Assembly (NCBI GenBank): GCA_013350335.1
Contig: CM023540.1
Location: 1,798,001-1,862,000 of the forward strand
DNA: 64,000 nucleotides
From: Chimonanthus salicifolius
Taxonomy: Eukaryota; Streptophyta; Magnoliopsida; Laurales; Calycanthaceae
Direction: 5' to 3'
The translations under genes were made by a program, and so were the position numbers. Shown piece after piece: positions 1 to 10,114 of this stretch (positions are counted from its first letter, which is position 1; the number at the start of each line of letters is the position of its first letter). Below the pieces are notes generated by a model that saw nothing but the letters and a program-made list of their open reading frames with translations, was not told where the DNA came from and searched no databases.

Positions 1-186
1 ATTTACTAAATAAAGAATTTCTCATCAAAGTGGATGCCAAAGCAACCAAAGTAATTTTAGAAAAGGATGTTAAAAATCTTTTTTCTAAACAGATTTTTGC
101 CTGTTGGCAGGCCATTTTATTCGTATTTGAATTCAAAATAGAATTTATCAATGGAAATTCTAACTCTCTCCCTGATTTTGTTACTT
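1..186 (+). pseudogene. ORF1 fragment, RNase H C-terminal part
   Basis: The frame starting at base 3 stays open to about 194 and matches the C-terminal RNase H part of the ORF1 copies at 18339-18538 and 26650-26850. It includes the shared segment ending in Asn-Ser-Leu-Pro-Asp-Phe. After about base 186 the sequence switches to the opposite strand of the coat region, so the 3' end of ORF1 and all of ORF2 are missing. The window edge cuts the left side. RNase H in this family degrades the RNA strand of the RNA-DNA hybrid during reverse transcription. This scrap cannot act alone. Confidence 0.75.
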
Positions 187-1797
187 CTGAGGTGTAAGTG
201 TATGGAGCCTCTTCGAGTTGTAGATCAACAAGGGTTGGTCTAGGATAATAATTCTTTGTCTTTGGCAGTTTTACCTAGGGATTCCATTTCTTTTGATGAT
301 TTATTAATAAATTCTCTGAAGCAGAGACTCTTAAGATGCTGAATCCTTTTCCTCATATTGAGGCTTTCCATCCTATTGGATAATTCCTTTGCATTTCGTC
401 TGTCATTTTGAATGGTCCTTTTTGCAAAATAATCCCTTTAGGTAATTGTCTGGGAACATATACTGCATTGGCATAGTTTTCTTCTAATTTTTCTTCTTTA
501 TCTTTATTGAATTCGGGTTTTGATTTGATTGTTCTTTCTATTCGATCTGTTTGTTCTCCAATGGTTAATAGACATAGATTGGTGTAATTGTTTTGTTCAA
601 TTATATCTCCAATACTTATATCTATGTCTCTAGCATTTGGGTCTAGTTTTGATTCATAAATAGATGTATTTTTTTTACTAGCATGGCATAATTCTTGGTT
701 TCTGTATTAGGGATAGAAATATCAAGTTTCTTCCAAGGTGGGTGAGATTTATGAACTTCTTTTCCTTCAGTGTCTTTCCAGGTTCTTGTTGTTCTTCCTA
801 TAACTCGTATTTGTTTTAGGCTTTGAGTTTCTTCTTTTTTTATTTTCCCTTTTTTAAAATATTCCATGAACTAGTCGCAGAAAGGTATATTTCTTTCTTC
901 TTCCTCCATTTGGAAATACCATAATTCTCTCATCTTATCCTTTTCTTCTACGTTAAACCTTTTAAAGAACCAATCTTTTAAAGGATGATTTTTCAAATTT
1001 TCTCTAAGATATGGTTTATCAATTTCAAATTTTTTGACAGGTATTTCTTCTGGCTTTTGAATACTAATCATTCTTATGACTCCTTGGAGAAAATCACTTT
1101 CACTTGGGTTATAGGTTCTTTCAGATGAAGTTCTTTTATACACAGGGTGTTCAATTCCACTTTCTTTGTTTCTAAAAACCTTTTGATCCATTTCTTATTT
1201 CTCACTACTTTTTTTATCATCATCAACTTTTTCTATTTTAAAACTTTTTCTTCCTTCAATGTATCTAGTAAAGCTTCTCCTGGCTCGTTCCATCTTTCTT
1301 CTAAAATTAACCTCAACATCTCCATTTGGTAATTTGACTTTGCTTTGTAAATCATCTGTTATTTCATTTACTGTTGGGGTGACGTCCTCTATTTGCCAAT
1401 TTCCGGAGAGAACAACTTCTTCCCAGCTAATTACTTTTGGGATAAACACATTATTATTAAAGTTTGTTTCCATAAGAACTGTGGTTTTTTCTTTATCAAC
1501 TTTATCATTATAGGCTATCATGGGAAAGACAAAGATCATGGATTTGTAGAACACGCGATAGACTATAGCAAAAGGTTTACTTCTTGGACTCATTTTTAAT
1601 CCTTTACTTTGGAATACAATAGTTGCTCAATCAAGGACATCGTCATCATGAGCATCAACTGTGATGTTTGGGAAACAATTAAAATAAACAGGTCCATGAC
1701 AGAGACTTGATTCAACCATGGCATATAGAGAGTCATCAAACTCGTCATGTCTCTGATCTCGCACATAAGCACATACAGAAACATTTAATCCAAATCG
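187..1797 (-). pseudogene. Endogenous pararetrovirus ORF1, coat to movement-protein part (distal segment)
   Basis: Read on the minus strand, this is the continuation of the ORF1 that starts at 4993 and is interrupted by the LTR-like element at 1798-4565. It carries the second half of the 30K-type movement domain (about 1200-1797), a charged linker and the start of the coat region. It ends at about 187 in the Tyr-Thr-Ser-Glu-Leu stretch just before the coat core. In-frame stops and frameshifts break it, for example at 868-870, near 1192-1194 and near 1600-1620. The knuckle, protease, reverse transcriptase and RNase H are absent because the block ends at the inversion junction. Identity rests on close agreement with the copies at 13800-15100 and 29000-30500. 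Confidence 0.85.
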
Positions 1798-2995
1798 TGT
1801 AACACCCCAATTTCTCAATGAAGTGGATAATTACGAAAATGTCCTGGTTTGTTAAATTAATTATTTTGTGATGTCAAATAAGGAAATGGTGGGGCCCATT
1901 GCTCAAATTAAGATCATATGAGCACATTATAAATGTCAAGTTTGATTGGGTGGGTAATGAACATCAATTGGGTCGAAAATGGCTAAATGCGTCAAAGGGC
2001 CCAATTGGACCCAATGGGTCATAATGGATGATTTGACCATTGTGTAAGCTCAAATTAAATGGGGTCAAGCTGAACTGATTGGAAATCAAGTATAGCAAAA
2101 ATGGGTAGGCCTGAAACACAAGTGAAAACCAATTAAAAATGGCAAAAATCAGCCCATGAATGGGTCATGTTGTCAAAACGGGTCAAGGGGCTGATTGGGG
2201 ACCCAATGGGTCGGGTTGACCAAGTTGACCACGGATGACCATGTGGGCCCTCAATTGAACTCAAGTATGAGTTAGTTCAGCTTGAGTTGGATTGATTTGG
2301 AGTGAGTTTGATTTAAGAAAAGAGTTGACTCAAACTTGGTGCATTAAATGTGATGAGTTGGATGAGTTGAGTTGGAATAAAAATACCATGAGTCAAGTGA
2401 GTCAAGAGGAGGTGGAAAGGAGTTTTAATCTCACCCAATACTTAATCAAATCCATCCCAGCCGTTGAGAGTGAAGAGGTACCTTGGCAAAGCCAAGGGAA
2501 ACCAAGGTTGGGCGGCAACATGCATCATGAGATGCATGTGTTGTGAATGAAAGGTTGCAACGTTTGGGTGAAGGGGTGTCTTGAATGACACCCAATATCC
2601 CATCGTTTTTGGTAAAATTAAATGAGGGAAAATGAATAGAAGATGGGACTGAAATTACAAAAGGGAAAGGTTACCATTCTTGGCCGATTTTCATACTAAA
2701 AATCCAAAGAATTCCCATCTCTCTCTCCCACTCTCCAAACTCGGTTTTCTTGGCTGAACAGCAGAGGTGTTGGCACCAGTTAATCAAGCATAAACCAGCA
2801 AAGGATTAAGGAAGAAAGGAAGAAATAGAGGGGAGAAGGCAAGCATCATAGGCAAAGGAAATTTGGTAAGATTTCTTAAGTGTTCAAGTTAAACAAGTTG
2901 TAAGAAAAGGGTATGTATTGGGCCATGGTTATGGCCGAATACACAAGGTTTTAACCTTGAGTAATAGAGGTTTTAAAATGGCAAAAATGATCATT

Positions 2996-3346
2996 GGGTT
3001 CGGCCACCTTGGAGGGGCGAACCCCATGTAAATGATTGGTTGGTTTTGATGTCTTTGAAACATAGAAACCATGAAGTTTTGTGGACTGTTTTTGATGTTT
3101 CTTTAAGACTCAAATGCATATTTAAAGACATGGATTTAAATGACATGAAGGACTAAAGTTATCATGGGTCTAAACAGTGGATATAAACTGATGAAATGGA
3201 CCCAGAACAAAGGGGTATGGTTTGGCCATGCTGTATGGCCGAACCCTACCAAGGTATTTTTGTAGAAATTGATGCTTAATAGGGATTAAACGAATGAGAG
3301 ACCAAAGGATAAAAGGTGAGGTTCGACCATGGGTATGGCCAAACCC
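2996..3346 (+). repeat. Three dispersed GGTTCGGCCAT-type palindromes in LTR1
   Basis: Imperfect palindromes at about 2996-3025, 3219-3246 and 3319-3346 have GGTTYGNCCA arms facing TGGCCRAACCC arms. They belong to the family that is expanded to eleven copies in LTR3 (43854-45893) and appears once in LTR2 (36852-36883). Confidence 0.6.
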
Positions 3347-3698
3347 CACATAGTGCAATATTGGGACTTAGACCAAGTTGGAATTACATAATGAATGTTT
3401 AATTATCTGCTATGAAAATAAGGTATCGAGACTTGCGAGAACGGCGTACGAGTCGTGAACGGTTGACGAGTAAGAAAGATCGAACACTGAAGAGAATCTT
3501 CAGTAGGTTTCCTACCTACTTGTAACCACATTTACACTTGTTTTCATGATGGTTTTTATGAGATATTGTCTTACAATTATTTATTATATATTGAAAGATG
3601 AGTTATGTATTTACAAATGACATACAATGCATTGGCATCTCATGCATGGACATGGGATGATGATTGAGGATTTGTTGTGTTGCAATTATGAGTTACCG

Positions 3699-3932
3699 TC
3701 CTCCTTAGACGAAGAGAGTCCCGCCAGGAGGAGTAACATCAGGATAAGAGTCACATTGGTCTCCTTAGGCGATGAGAGTCCCGCCAGGAGGATTAATATG
3801 TGATGTGAAACAACTCAATGATGACGTGTCTTTCCACAGGTAACAAGGATTACTGTGGATTACCTTATCGTGTGAGTTACAGATGAAAGTGTATTGTGAT
3901 TTACCTTGACGGTGAGAGTCCCGTCAAGTGAT
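3699..3932 (+). repeat. Hairpin cluster with conserved loop in LTR1
   Basis: Three short inverted repeats lie at about 3699-3735, 3762-3793 and 3902-3932. Each has a loop containing GAGAGTCC. Two have stems of the CTCCTT...AGGAG type and one has CTTGACGG paired with CCGTCAAG. The stems differ between copies but keep pairing. Related hairpins occur in LTR2 and LTR3. Confidence 0.6.
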
Positions 3933-4565
3933 GGCTATGTATGTGTGATGGGGTGGGGCTCATTACATTTGCATACATACATAGCATGGTTTTATATGTT
4001 TTTGATAATCATGTAGTATGATATATATGCATGTTTTATATGCTAACCGTGTGGTAGCCCTGATCGGGAACCTACTGGGCGCGTTGATCTAACGCCCTAA
4101 TTCTATCCTTAGAGGATAATGCAGGAACAAGGAAAGGGAAAGAGAAGGTCGATGACCGGGAGGGGAGCCAAGCCTAAGCGCTTGATTGATGAACAGGACT
4201 TCTTATTTATTGTCGTTTGAGTTATAATTGATGGGCATGTAATAAGTTAATACTTTGCTATGGTTTGATTAGGTTAGTAACTATGGATGGTTGTTTTATG
4301 TTAATTATTAATGGGACTGTTACTTGCTATCTATTCATTCTATTTCCGCAGTTAGTCTAGTTTATTCCGCAAGTTATTGTTTAGTTCCATGTGTGTCTTG
4401 ATTATCATGGTCTAGTCCATATACAAATGGGTGGCCAGTTAAGGTTCAGACTTGAGTAGTCTGAACTTAACTCGCGTCGTGACGCCGCCCTCTCTCTTCC
4501 GGTGTTTATGTTTTAAAAAAAAAAATTAGACTCTGATTTTGCCTCGGAGAGGGCGGGGCGTTACA

Positions 4566-4993
4566 AATCGAAACAATGGTTTGATTCCTACCTGAATTAA
4601 TCCTATGTGTAGGTAGTTATATTTGGTCCTGATTTGTTCAATAATTCTTCTTTCAAGGATTTTGATTGTTTGTTTTCCTCCAGAGAGGGAAACAGTTTTC
4701 TCAACAGTTTTAATGTGATAATCATTTTGTTCTTCAAATGTGCCATTGTTATATATTTCTGTTACAGACAAGGTTGGCATCTTCCAATTGGATATGGCTT
4801 GATCAAAGTTTTAATATACCATTTCTTCTGAATTTTTTATTTTTTCCAGATTTTCTTTTTCTAAACTATTACGAGGGAAGCTAGTCCAAGCAGACTGATA
4901 GAATGAAGAAGATGAAGTAGACCTATTAGAAGGATGCTGAAATGATCTAAACCAATTCTTAAAAAGTTTTGTTTTTCCTTTAGTATTTTCCAT
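4566..4993 (-). pseudogene. Endogenous pararetrovirus ORF1, N-terminal part (proximal segment)
   Basis: The start codon is at 4991-4993, preceded in the reading direction by the leader. This is the same start as in the copies at 15614, 21156, 31009, 38316 and 55300. The N-terminus is basic and Ser-rich, followed by an acidic stretch and the first part of the movement-protein region. A stop and frame change occur near 4811, and the LTR1 insertion at 4565 separates it from its continuation at 1797. Movement proteins of the 30K superfamily enlarge plasmodesmata for cell-to-cell spread; the conserved core lies mainly in the distal segment. Confidence 0.85.
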
Positions 4994-5214
4994 TTTTGTA
5001 ATATGACTGTGGATAATAGAGCACCTGTCAACGTTTTACAACCCTTAAAGCCACTTCTCGGCACCAAGCAGGACTTAGTACGCAATCAAACTCTTATCCA
5101 ACAATCAAATTATAAAAACAGAGAACAATAAAAGAAAATACAAAAGTTTTTAAAGAGGATTGGATAGGTTAGCTTCATATCACAGTTAATAGATATAATT
5201 CACCTTGGAAAGAT
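4994..5214 (-). promoter_or_regulatory. Leader between small ORF B and ORF1
   Basis: This is an untranslated stretch of about 220 nt, read on the minus strand. It contains the conserved AAGTCCYGCTT block and a short GC-richer segment around 5035-5090 that is shared by all leader copies. No convincing coding frame was found. Confidence 0.6.
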
Positions 5215-5469
5215 TTAGACACGAGATAATAATTCTAATTCTTCATTCAAAAGGTTACAATATTCTCTTACACGATTACACAAGGATACTAACATAGATC
5301 TCCTAATAGTATGTACGCGGATAACAAGATATCTTCCTGCAGCTATATTTTCGTCTATTTGTCGGCTAGCATTTTCTAATCTTCTAAGCTGATTTTCACA
5401 ACGTCTGAGATCACGTAACAATTTTTCTCTCCTAACAGAATGAGGAGGCATCTCAGAAAGCCATTGCAT
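5215..5469 (-). CDS. Small leader ORF B (84 aa), function unknown
   Basis: The frame is intact from ATG at 5467-5469 to the stop at 5215. It is highly charged, rich in Arg, Leu and Glu, and likely helical or coiled coil (repeated RRLEN, RRCEN, EELELL-like stretches), with no membrane segment or signal peptide. It lies directly after ORF A in a different frame: the Ala-Met-Ala-Phe end of the ORF A frame, followed by TGA and GATG, overlaps the beginning of B. A frame-disturbed relative lies at 34054-34312. The copies at 15872, 20676 and 31262 carry only its C-terminal two thirds fused to the start of A. I do not recognise it. The position and coiled-coil character recall small virion-associated or DNA-binding ORFs of other caulimovirids, but no homology is claimed. 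Confidence 0.55.
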   Translation of the reverse strand: MQWLSEMPPHSVRREKLLRDLRRCENQLRRLENASRQIDENIAAGRYLVIRVHTIRRSMLVSLCNRVREYCNLLNEELELLSRV

Positions 5470-5479
5470 GTAATTTTGA

Positions 5480-5683
5480 TTATGTCCTGAATACTTCTAA
5501 TTGGAACATAACATAGGCTTGAATTAAAATTATTCTTCGTCTTTCATATCGTTGATGTCGTGGGTTATTTCTATGAGTGCATATTCGTAGGTGTTGTCGT
5601 ATGTGTTCAAGAAGAATTTCTATTTTTCTCAATGTTCGAACATCATCATAATACTTCTTAAGCAAAGCAAGACGAATCGACAT
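5480..5683 (-). pseudogene. Small leader ORF A (67 aa, early stop)
   Basis: It starts at ATG 5681-5683, three bases after the putative leader intron 5687-5759. The same start and context occur at 16096, 20676 and 33837. The product is basic and Arg-rich with an alternating charged helix and a Cys-Thr-His-Arg-Asn-Asn-Pro-Arg-His segment. Compared with the 76-codon version at 33837-34067, this copy meets an in-frame stop at 5480-5482, about nine codons early. No known domain was recognised. The clustered His, Cys and Arg could suit nucleic-acid or metal binding, which is inference. Confidence 0.6.
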
Positions 5684-5686
5684 ATT

Positions 5687-5759
5687 CTATAAAGAAAGAC
5701 AACATGATTAGATATTAACAAACTTATAACATTAAACTTATAAAAACTTGATTACTTAC
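5687..5759 (-). other. Putative leader intron (73 nt)
   Basis: On the minus strand it begins GTAAGT (5754-5759), contains a CTAAT branch-like motif and a T-rich tract, and ends in AG (5687-5688) directly before AAT-ATG of ORF A. All six leader copies that retain the region keep GT...AG and the CTAAT motif. The length is near the lower limit for plant introns. Confidence 0.5.
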
Positions 5760-6309
5760 AAAAGGTTGTACAGGACTTCAAACTCTAGCACACTCAAGCT
5801 TCAGATTCTAAGACTCTAGTATTTTTGGTCTAAGGATCGATGCTTACAAATGAACACACACTTCACTCTTTTAGAATAAAAGACTAAGCTTTAAATTTTT
5901 TGATCTTCCAAACTTAAATTTTTTCAATGATCCTAAATGAAAACACAAAGCTCCTTATATAGACGGAGCAGGGTTATATTGGACAAACTCTCATCTGACC
6001 ATGAGAGGACAGCACATAAAACAAAACAGTAAAAAGATTGTCTACCGACACAAGCCTCCAAACCTACTTTACAAAAAGAAATTCCCCACATGGGAGAACA
6101 GTAAAAAGTTACAATAAATGAAGCATCTTTTGACCAAATGGGGTGCACTAGGAACAACTTTTTCATCTTTTGATAAGTCTAAGACATCTGGCAGCATACC
6201 CCCACCAAAAGAATAACACCGTCTTTTGAGTGGACAAAACAACTTTATCTACTTTTCAACTAAGCAAGACATCTGGCTATACCCCCACCAAAAGAGATGA
6301 CACCAAATG
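5760..6309 (-). promoter_or_regulatory. Viral intergenic leader with TATA box
   Basis: There is no gene here. Read on the minus strand, TATATAA lies at 5955-5961 within CTCCGTCTATATAAGGAG. This is a strong plant TATA context, repeated at 16302, 33626, 47633 and 55919. It is about 270 nt upstream of the ORF A start. Upstream are A- and C-rich stretches containing a CCCCCACCAAAAG motif that recurs after every PBS. Confidence 0.7.
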
Positions 6310-6321
6310 GCTTTGATACCA
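6310..6321 (-). promoter_or_regulatory. tRNA-Met primer binding site (one mismatch)
   Basis: On the minus strand this reads TGGTATCAAAGC, one base off the TGGTATCAGAGC that is complementary to the 3' end of initiator tRNA-Met and typical of caulimovirids. It lies about 30 nt after the ORF2 stop and about 350 nt before the TATA box. Confidence 0.8.
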
Positions 6322-6351
6322 ATATTCAGCAGGATCTTACTTTGTCATTTG

Positions 6352-7583
6352 TCATGTCTTCTTTTTCATCAAATCTTTAGCTTTTGCAGAGTTCATGCGA
6401 AATAATTCAGCCAGCTGAGATTCCTTTTCTTTTTCTTTTTCCTTTGTCTTTAGCAGATGCGTACCAAAATTTTCCACCATGCTGATACTCAGTAACTGAA
6501 CCGTTGGGATTAACATGAGAGTCTGGATCCCAACGAGGATGGAGATTTTCAAGGGCACAACTTCGTCATCAAGATTTCCATCTGGATCATGATTAGAATC
6601 CCAATCATGCTGATCACCTCTTTTTTTTGGCAAATATTCTTCTAAAATCTGTTTAATCTTTTCTTCAAAATTAACAGATTCAACAGACATATCCATAGGA
6701 TCAGAGGATTTTTCACGAGCAATTTCTTTAGCAATTTTCTTGGCTAAGAGATCAGCCATGACCATTTCATTTTCACGAGGCTTTTCGTCTGGAAGAGGAT
6801 CATTTGATTTTTTAGGAGGAGAGATTTGATTCAGAATTCTCTCATATGTATCATTTTCAATTTTAGGCCACCATTTTTTATACATAGATTGAAAAAGACA
6901 AGTGTGACCATATAATTCTTTTTTCACCTCAAATTTCCATTGGAGAATGTATGGAATATGGAACTTCGCAAAGAAACGAAGAACATTAATCATATCGCAA
7001 GAGACCTTTTCTTCAACTTGACCAAATTTAATAAATAGATAACGAAAATTATCAGGAAGATTTTCCGGGAAGCACCAAAATGAGACCACCAAGTGAAGAG
7101 AAACCAGGATGGGAAATTGCGGTGAATAGGTGTGACATCAGGACTTTCTTCTTTGAACCTAATGAACTAAGAATGATTATACTGACGGTTTTGCCACATC
7201 AAAGCAATCTTCCAAGCGTCAATATAATCCCAATAATTGAAAATTTTAGTCGAATTATAAAGTTGGACTGATCTTGTCATGTAAAGAGGACCATCCCAAT
7301 CTTCTTCAGTGAGGATTTTAAGAATAGTGAACTTTGAATAGGTGATGATACCATTTGCATTTTTGTTGTGGAAGATGAGGACGCTTTTCGACTGATGTAA
7401 AATATCGAGATACCATTCACGAGTTTTTCTTTTATCAGGGGAATAATAATGAAGCCCCTTACCAAGGAGAAAATAAACATTATCTTTTACAGATCTTTCT
7501 TCCATAAGACAATCTGAAGTAACAAGAATTTTGTTACCGATGTAAAGATATAATTCTGAATGGCTTGGGTCTTTTGTTGGAGT
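6352..7583 (-). pseudogene. Endogenous pararetrovirus ORF2, N-terminus lost
   Basis: This is a minus-strand copy of the ORF2 family; complete length elsewhere is about 439 aa. Two open pieces (7167-7583 and 6352-7092) are separated by a frameshift around 7090-7170. The aromatic-rich central part (Trp-Trp, Tyr-Trp-Asp-Tyr segments) is followed by a Lys/Glu-rich helical part with the Pro-Met-Asp-Met-Ser motif, an Asp-rich segment and a basic C-terminus. The first roughly 40 codons and the overlap with ORF1 are missing because satellite array 1 is joined at about 7583. Function is unknown. In florendovirus-like genomes an ORF in this position is known only as an uncharacterised protein. Confidence 0.75.
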
Positions 7584-8618
7584 GTGGACGAACATAACAA
7601 ACTAAATGAACTGGACGAACTCGAAAAACTGGACCTACAGTACCAACATGACGATTTGGACAAACTGGACAAACTGGATGAATTGTAGAAACTGAAGAAT
7701 CTGGACAAACTGGACGAATTGGACCAACTAGATGAATTCGAAGAATTGGACATAATGGACAAACTGGACAAACTTGACAAACTTAACAAATTGGACAAAC
7801 AGGACGAATTGGACCAATTAGTGGAATTGGAAGAATTGGACATAATGGACGAACTGGACCAACTTGACTAACGAAACATACTGGGCGAATTCGAAAAACT
7901 GGACAAATTGGACGAACTGGACCAATAGGACCAACTAGAGGAATTGGATGAATTGGACATAATGGATGAACAGGAAGAATTGGACGAACTTGACCAACTG
8001 GACGAATTGGAGAAAATGGATGAACTGGACCAAGTGGACAAATTGGACGTATAAGACAAGCTGGCCAAACTTGACGAACTGGACAACTAAACAAATTGGA
8101 CAAAATGGACGAATTGGACCACCTAAAGGAATTTGACGAATTCGACATAATGGACGAATAGGATGAACTGGACCAACTTCTCTAACAAGACATACTGGCG
8201 AGCTCGAAAAACATGACAGGCTGAACGAATTGGAAAATCTGGACAAATTGGATGAACTGGAACAACTGGACAAACTGGACGAACTGGAGGAACATAACAA
8301 ACTAAAAGAAATGGACGAACTCGAAAAACTGGACAAACTAAACAAATTGGTTAAACTGGACGAATTGGTCCAACTAGAGGAATTGCACGAATTGGTCATA
8401 ATGGACCAACAGGAAGAATTGAATGAACTGGGCCAACTGGACGAAGGAGATATACGGGGTAAGCTAGAAAAAACTAGGCAAATAGGACAAACTGAACGAA
8501 TTGGAAAATCTTGACGAATTGGACGAACTGGACAAACTGGACGAACTGGAGGAACATAACAAAGTAAACGAACTCTAAAAACTGGACCGACTAGATAAAT
8601 TAGACAAACTGGACAACT
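7584..8618. repeat. Satellite array 1: 9-bp unit RAAYTGGAC
   Basis: About 1.03 kb of imperfect 9-bp units of the form GAACTGGAC, AAACTGGAC or GAATTGGAC. Because the unit is three codons, the plus strand encodes runs of Leu-Asp-Glu and Leu-Asp-Lys over long stretches. A longer variant block containing CATAATGGACGAAC and CTAACGAAACATACTGG recurs within the array about 300 bp apart, showing a higher-order structure. The left edge joins viral ORF2 at about 7583 and the right edge joins viral leader at about 8619. The minus-strand Ser/Asn-rich open frames are merely the reverse complement. Confidence 0.9.
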
Positions 8619-8741
8619 TTTCTTCTTTGACAGTGGACCAATTCTTCTCTGCATGACACCTACATAATATTACCAACATTGATGGGACGACCAATTCTTC
8701 TCCTAGTCATATACCCCCACCAAAAAGAGATGAGTCCACTG
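8619..8741 (-). promoter_or_regulatory. Viral leader stub downstream of PBS
   Basis: On the minus strand this is the first 120 nt or so after the PBS, matching 19918-20040 on the plus strand. It ends abruptly at satellite array 1, so the TATA box, intron and small ORFs are missing on this side. It includes the conserved CCCCCACCAAAAAG segment. Confidence 0.75.
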
Positions 8742-8753
8742 GCTCTGATACCA
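8742..8753 (-). promoter_or_regulatory. tRNA-Met primer binding site
   Basis: On the minus strand this is a perfect TGGTATCAGAGC, 41 nt after the nominal ORF2 stop at 8795. It primes minus-strand DNA synthesis in caulimovirids. Confidence 0.9.
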
Positions 8754-8794
8754 ACTTCTGCAGGATCGAATTATTTGATAGGAATCATCTCAAA

Positions 8795-10114
8795 TTACAT
8801 CTTCTTTTTCATTAATTATTTTGCTTTAGCAGAATTCTTTCGGAATAATTCAGCTAACCGAGATTCCTTTTCGACTTCTTTTTCTTTTCCTTTGTCTTTT
8901 GCTGAAGAGTACCAAAACTTTCCACCACGAAGATATTCTGTAACTGAGCCATCAGGATTAACATGAGAGTCAGGGTCCCAACGAGGATGGAGATCTTCAA
9001 GAGGCACAACTTCATCATCAAGATTTTCTTCTGGATCATGATTACTATCCCAATCATGATCACCAACTTTTTTCTTTGGGAGATACTCTTCTAAAATTTG
9101 TTTAATCTTTTCTTCAAAATTGACGGAGTCAACAGACATGTCCATTGGCTCAGGCAATTTTTCTAGAGCAATTTCTTTGGCAATCTTTTTGGCTAAGAGA
9201 TCCGCCATGACCATTTCATTCTCAAAAGGCTTTTCTTCAGGAAGATGAATTTCTTCTTTAACAGGAGGAGAGATTTGATTCAAAATTCTCTCATAAGTAT
9301 CATTTTCAATCTTAGACCACCACTTTTGATAAAAAGTCTGATAAAGAGATGGTAAACCATATAAATCCTTTTTTACTTCAAACTTCCATTGAAAAATATA
9401 AGGGATATGAAATTTAGCAAAGAAGCGAAGCATATTGATGGCTTCACATGGAACCTTTTCTTCAACCTGAGAGAACTTAATAAACAAATAACGAAAATTA
9501 TCAGGAAGGATTTTCTGAGAAGCACCATAATATGACCACCAGTTGAAGAGAAACCAGGATGGGAAATTACGATGAATAGGAGTGACATCAGGGCTTTCTT
9601 CTTTGAATCTGATGAACCAGGAATGATTATACTGGCGATTTTGCCACATCAAAGCAAATTTCCAGGCATCAATATAATCCCAATAATTAAAGAACACAGT
9701 CGAATTGTATAATTGGACTGGTTTTGTCATGTACAAGGGACCATCCCAATCTTCCTCAGTAAGGATTTTGAGAATAGTGAACTTTGAATAAGTGATGATA
9801 CCATTTGCATTCTTATTGTAGAAGATGAGGACACTTTTCGTCTGATGCAAAATATTTAGATACCAATCTCTGGTTTTTCTTTTATCAGGGGAATGATAAT
9901 GAAGCCCCTTTCCAAATAGAAAATAAACATTATCTTCAACAGATCTTTATTCCATAAGACAATCTGAAGTAACAAGAATTCTGTTACCAGTGTAAAGATA
10001 TAATTCTGATTGACTTGGGTCTTTTGTTGGAGTAAAACCCTTTTGGCTTTCTTCTTGATCTGCCAATTTCTCATTCCCTTTTTTCTTCATGAACGGGGAA
10101 GAGCTACTTACCAT
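8795..10114 (-). pseudogene. Endogenous pararetrovirus ORF2, near full length
   Basis: The start ATG at 10112-10114 lies inside the last codons of ORF1 (stop 10104-10106), giving an 11-nt overlap in another frame, as at 26861. The nominal length is 1,320 nt, exactly as in the copy at 26861-28180. Breaks: an in-frame stop at 9947-9949 and a stop at 8816-8818 seven codons before the normal end. The sequence from 8816 to about 9946 is otherwise open. It shows the aromatic central region, a predicted Lys/Glu helical segment around residues 280-330, an Asp-rich stretch and a basic tail. No signal peptide or membrane segment is seen. I recognise no enzymatic motif. It is translated presumably by leaky scanning, reinitiation or from a separate RNA. 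Confidence 0.85.

Larger units (their letters stand above)
1798..4565 (+). mobile_element. Solo-LTR-like insertion LTR1 (2,768 bp)
   Basis: The element begins TGTAACACCCC and ends GGGGCGTTACA, so it has TG...CA ends. It is flanked by a perfect 5-bp duplication AATCG (1793-1797 and 4566-4570). The uninterrupted viral copies at about 15188 and 30585 read straight across this point, which proves insertion into viral ORF1. Its right end, reverse complemented, matches the left ends of the elements at 34470 and 42446, so it lies in the opposite orientation to those. I see no gag-pol coding, internal PBS or second LTR. It is best read as a solo LTR of a Ty3/gypsy-type element with unusually long LTRs; the superfamily is inference. 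Short open frames such as 2292-2546 have no recognisable features. Confidence 0.8.

Noticed and set aside
2292..2546. 84-codon frame in LTR1
   Set aside because: No domain, no conservation in LTR2 or LTR3, and inside a non-coding LTR.
7487..8654. Long Ser/Asn- and Pro/Val/Arg-rich open frames on the minus strand of the satellite (also at 31773-32012, 32106-33289, 41690-42230, 46769-47655)
   Set aside because: They are the reverse complement of 9-bp repeats; a three-codon unit without stops keeps several frames open automatically.
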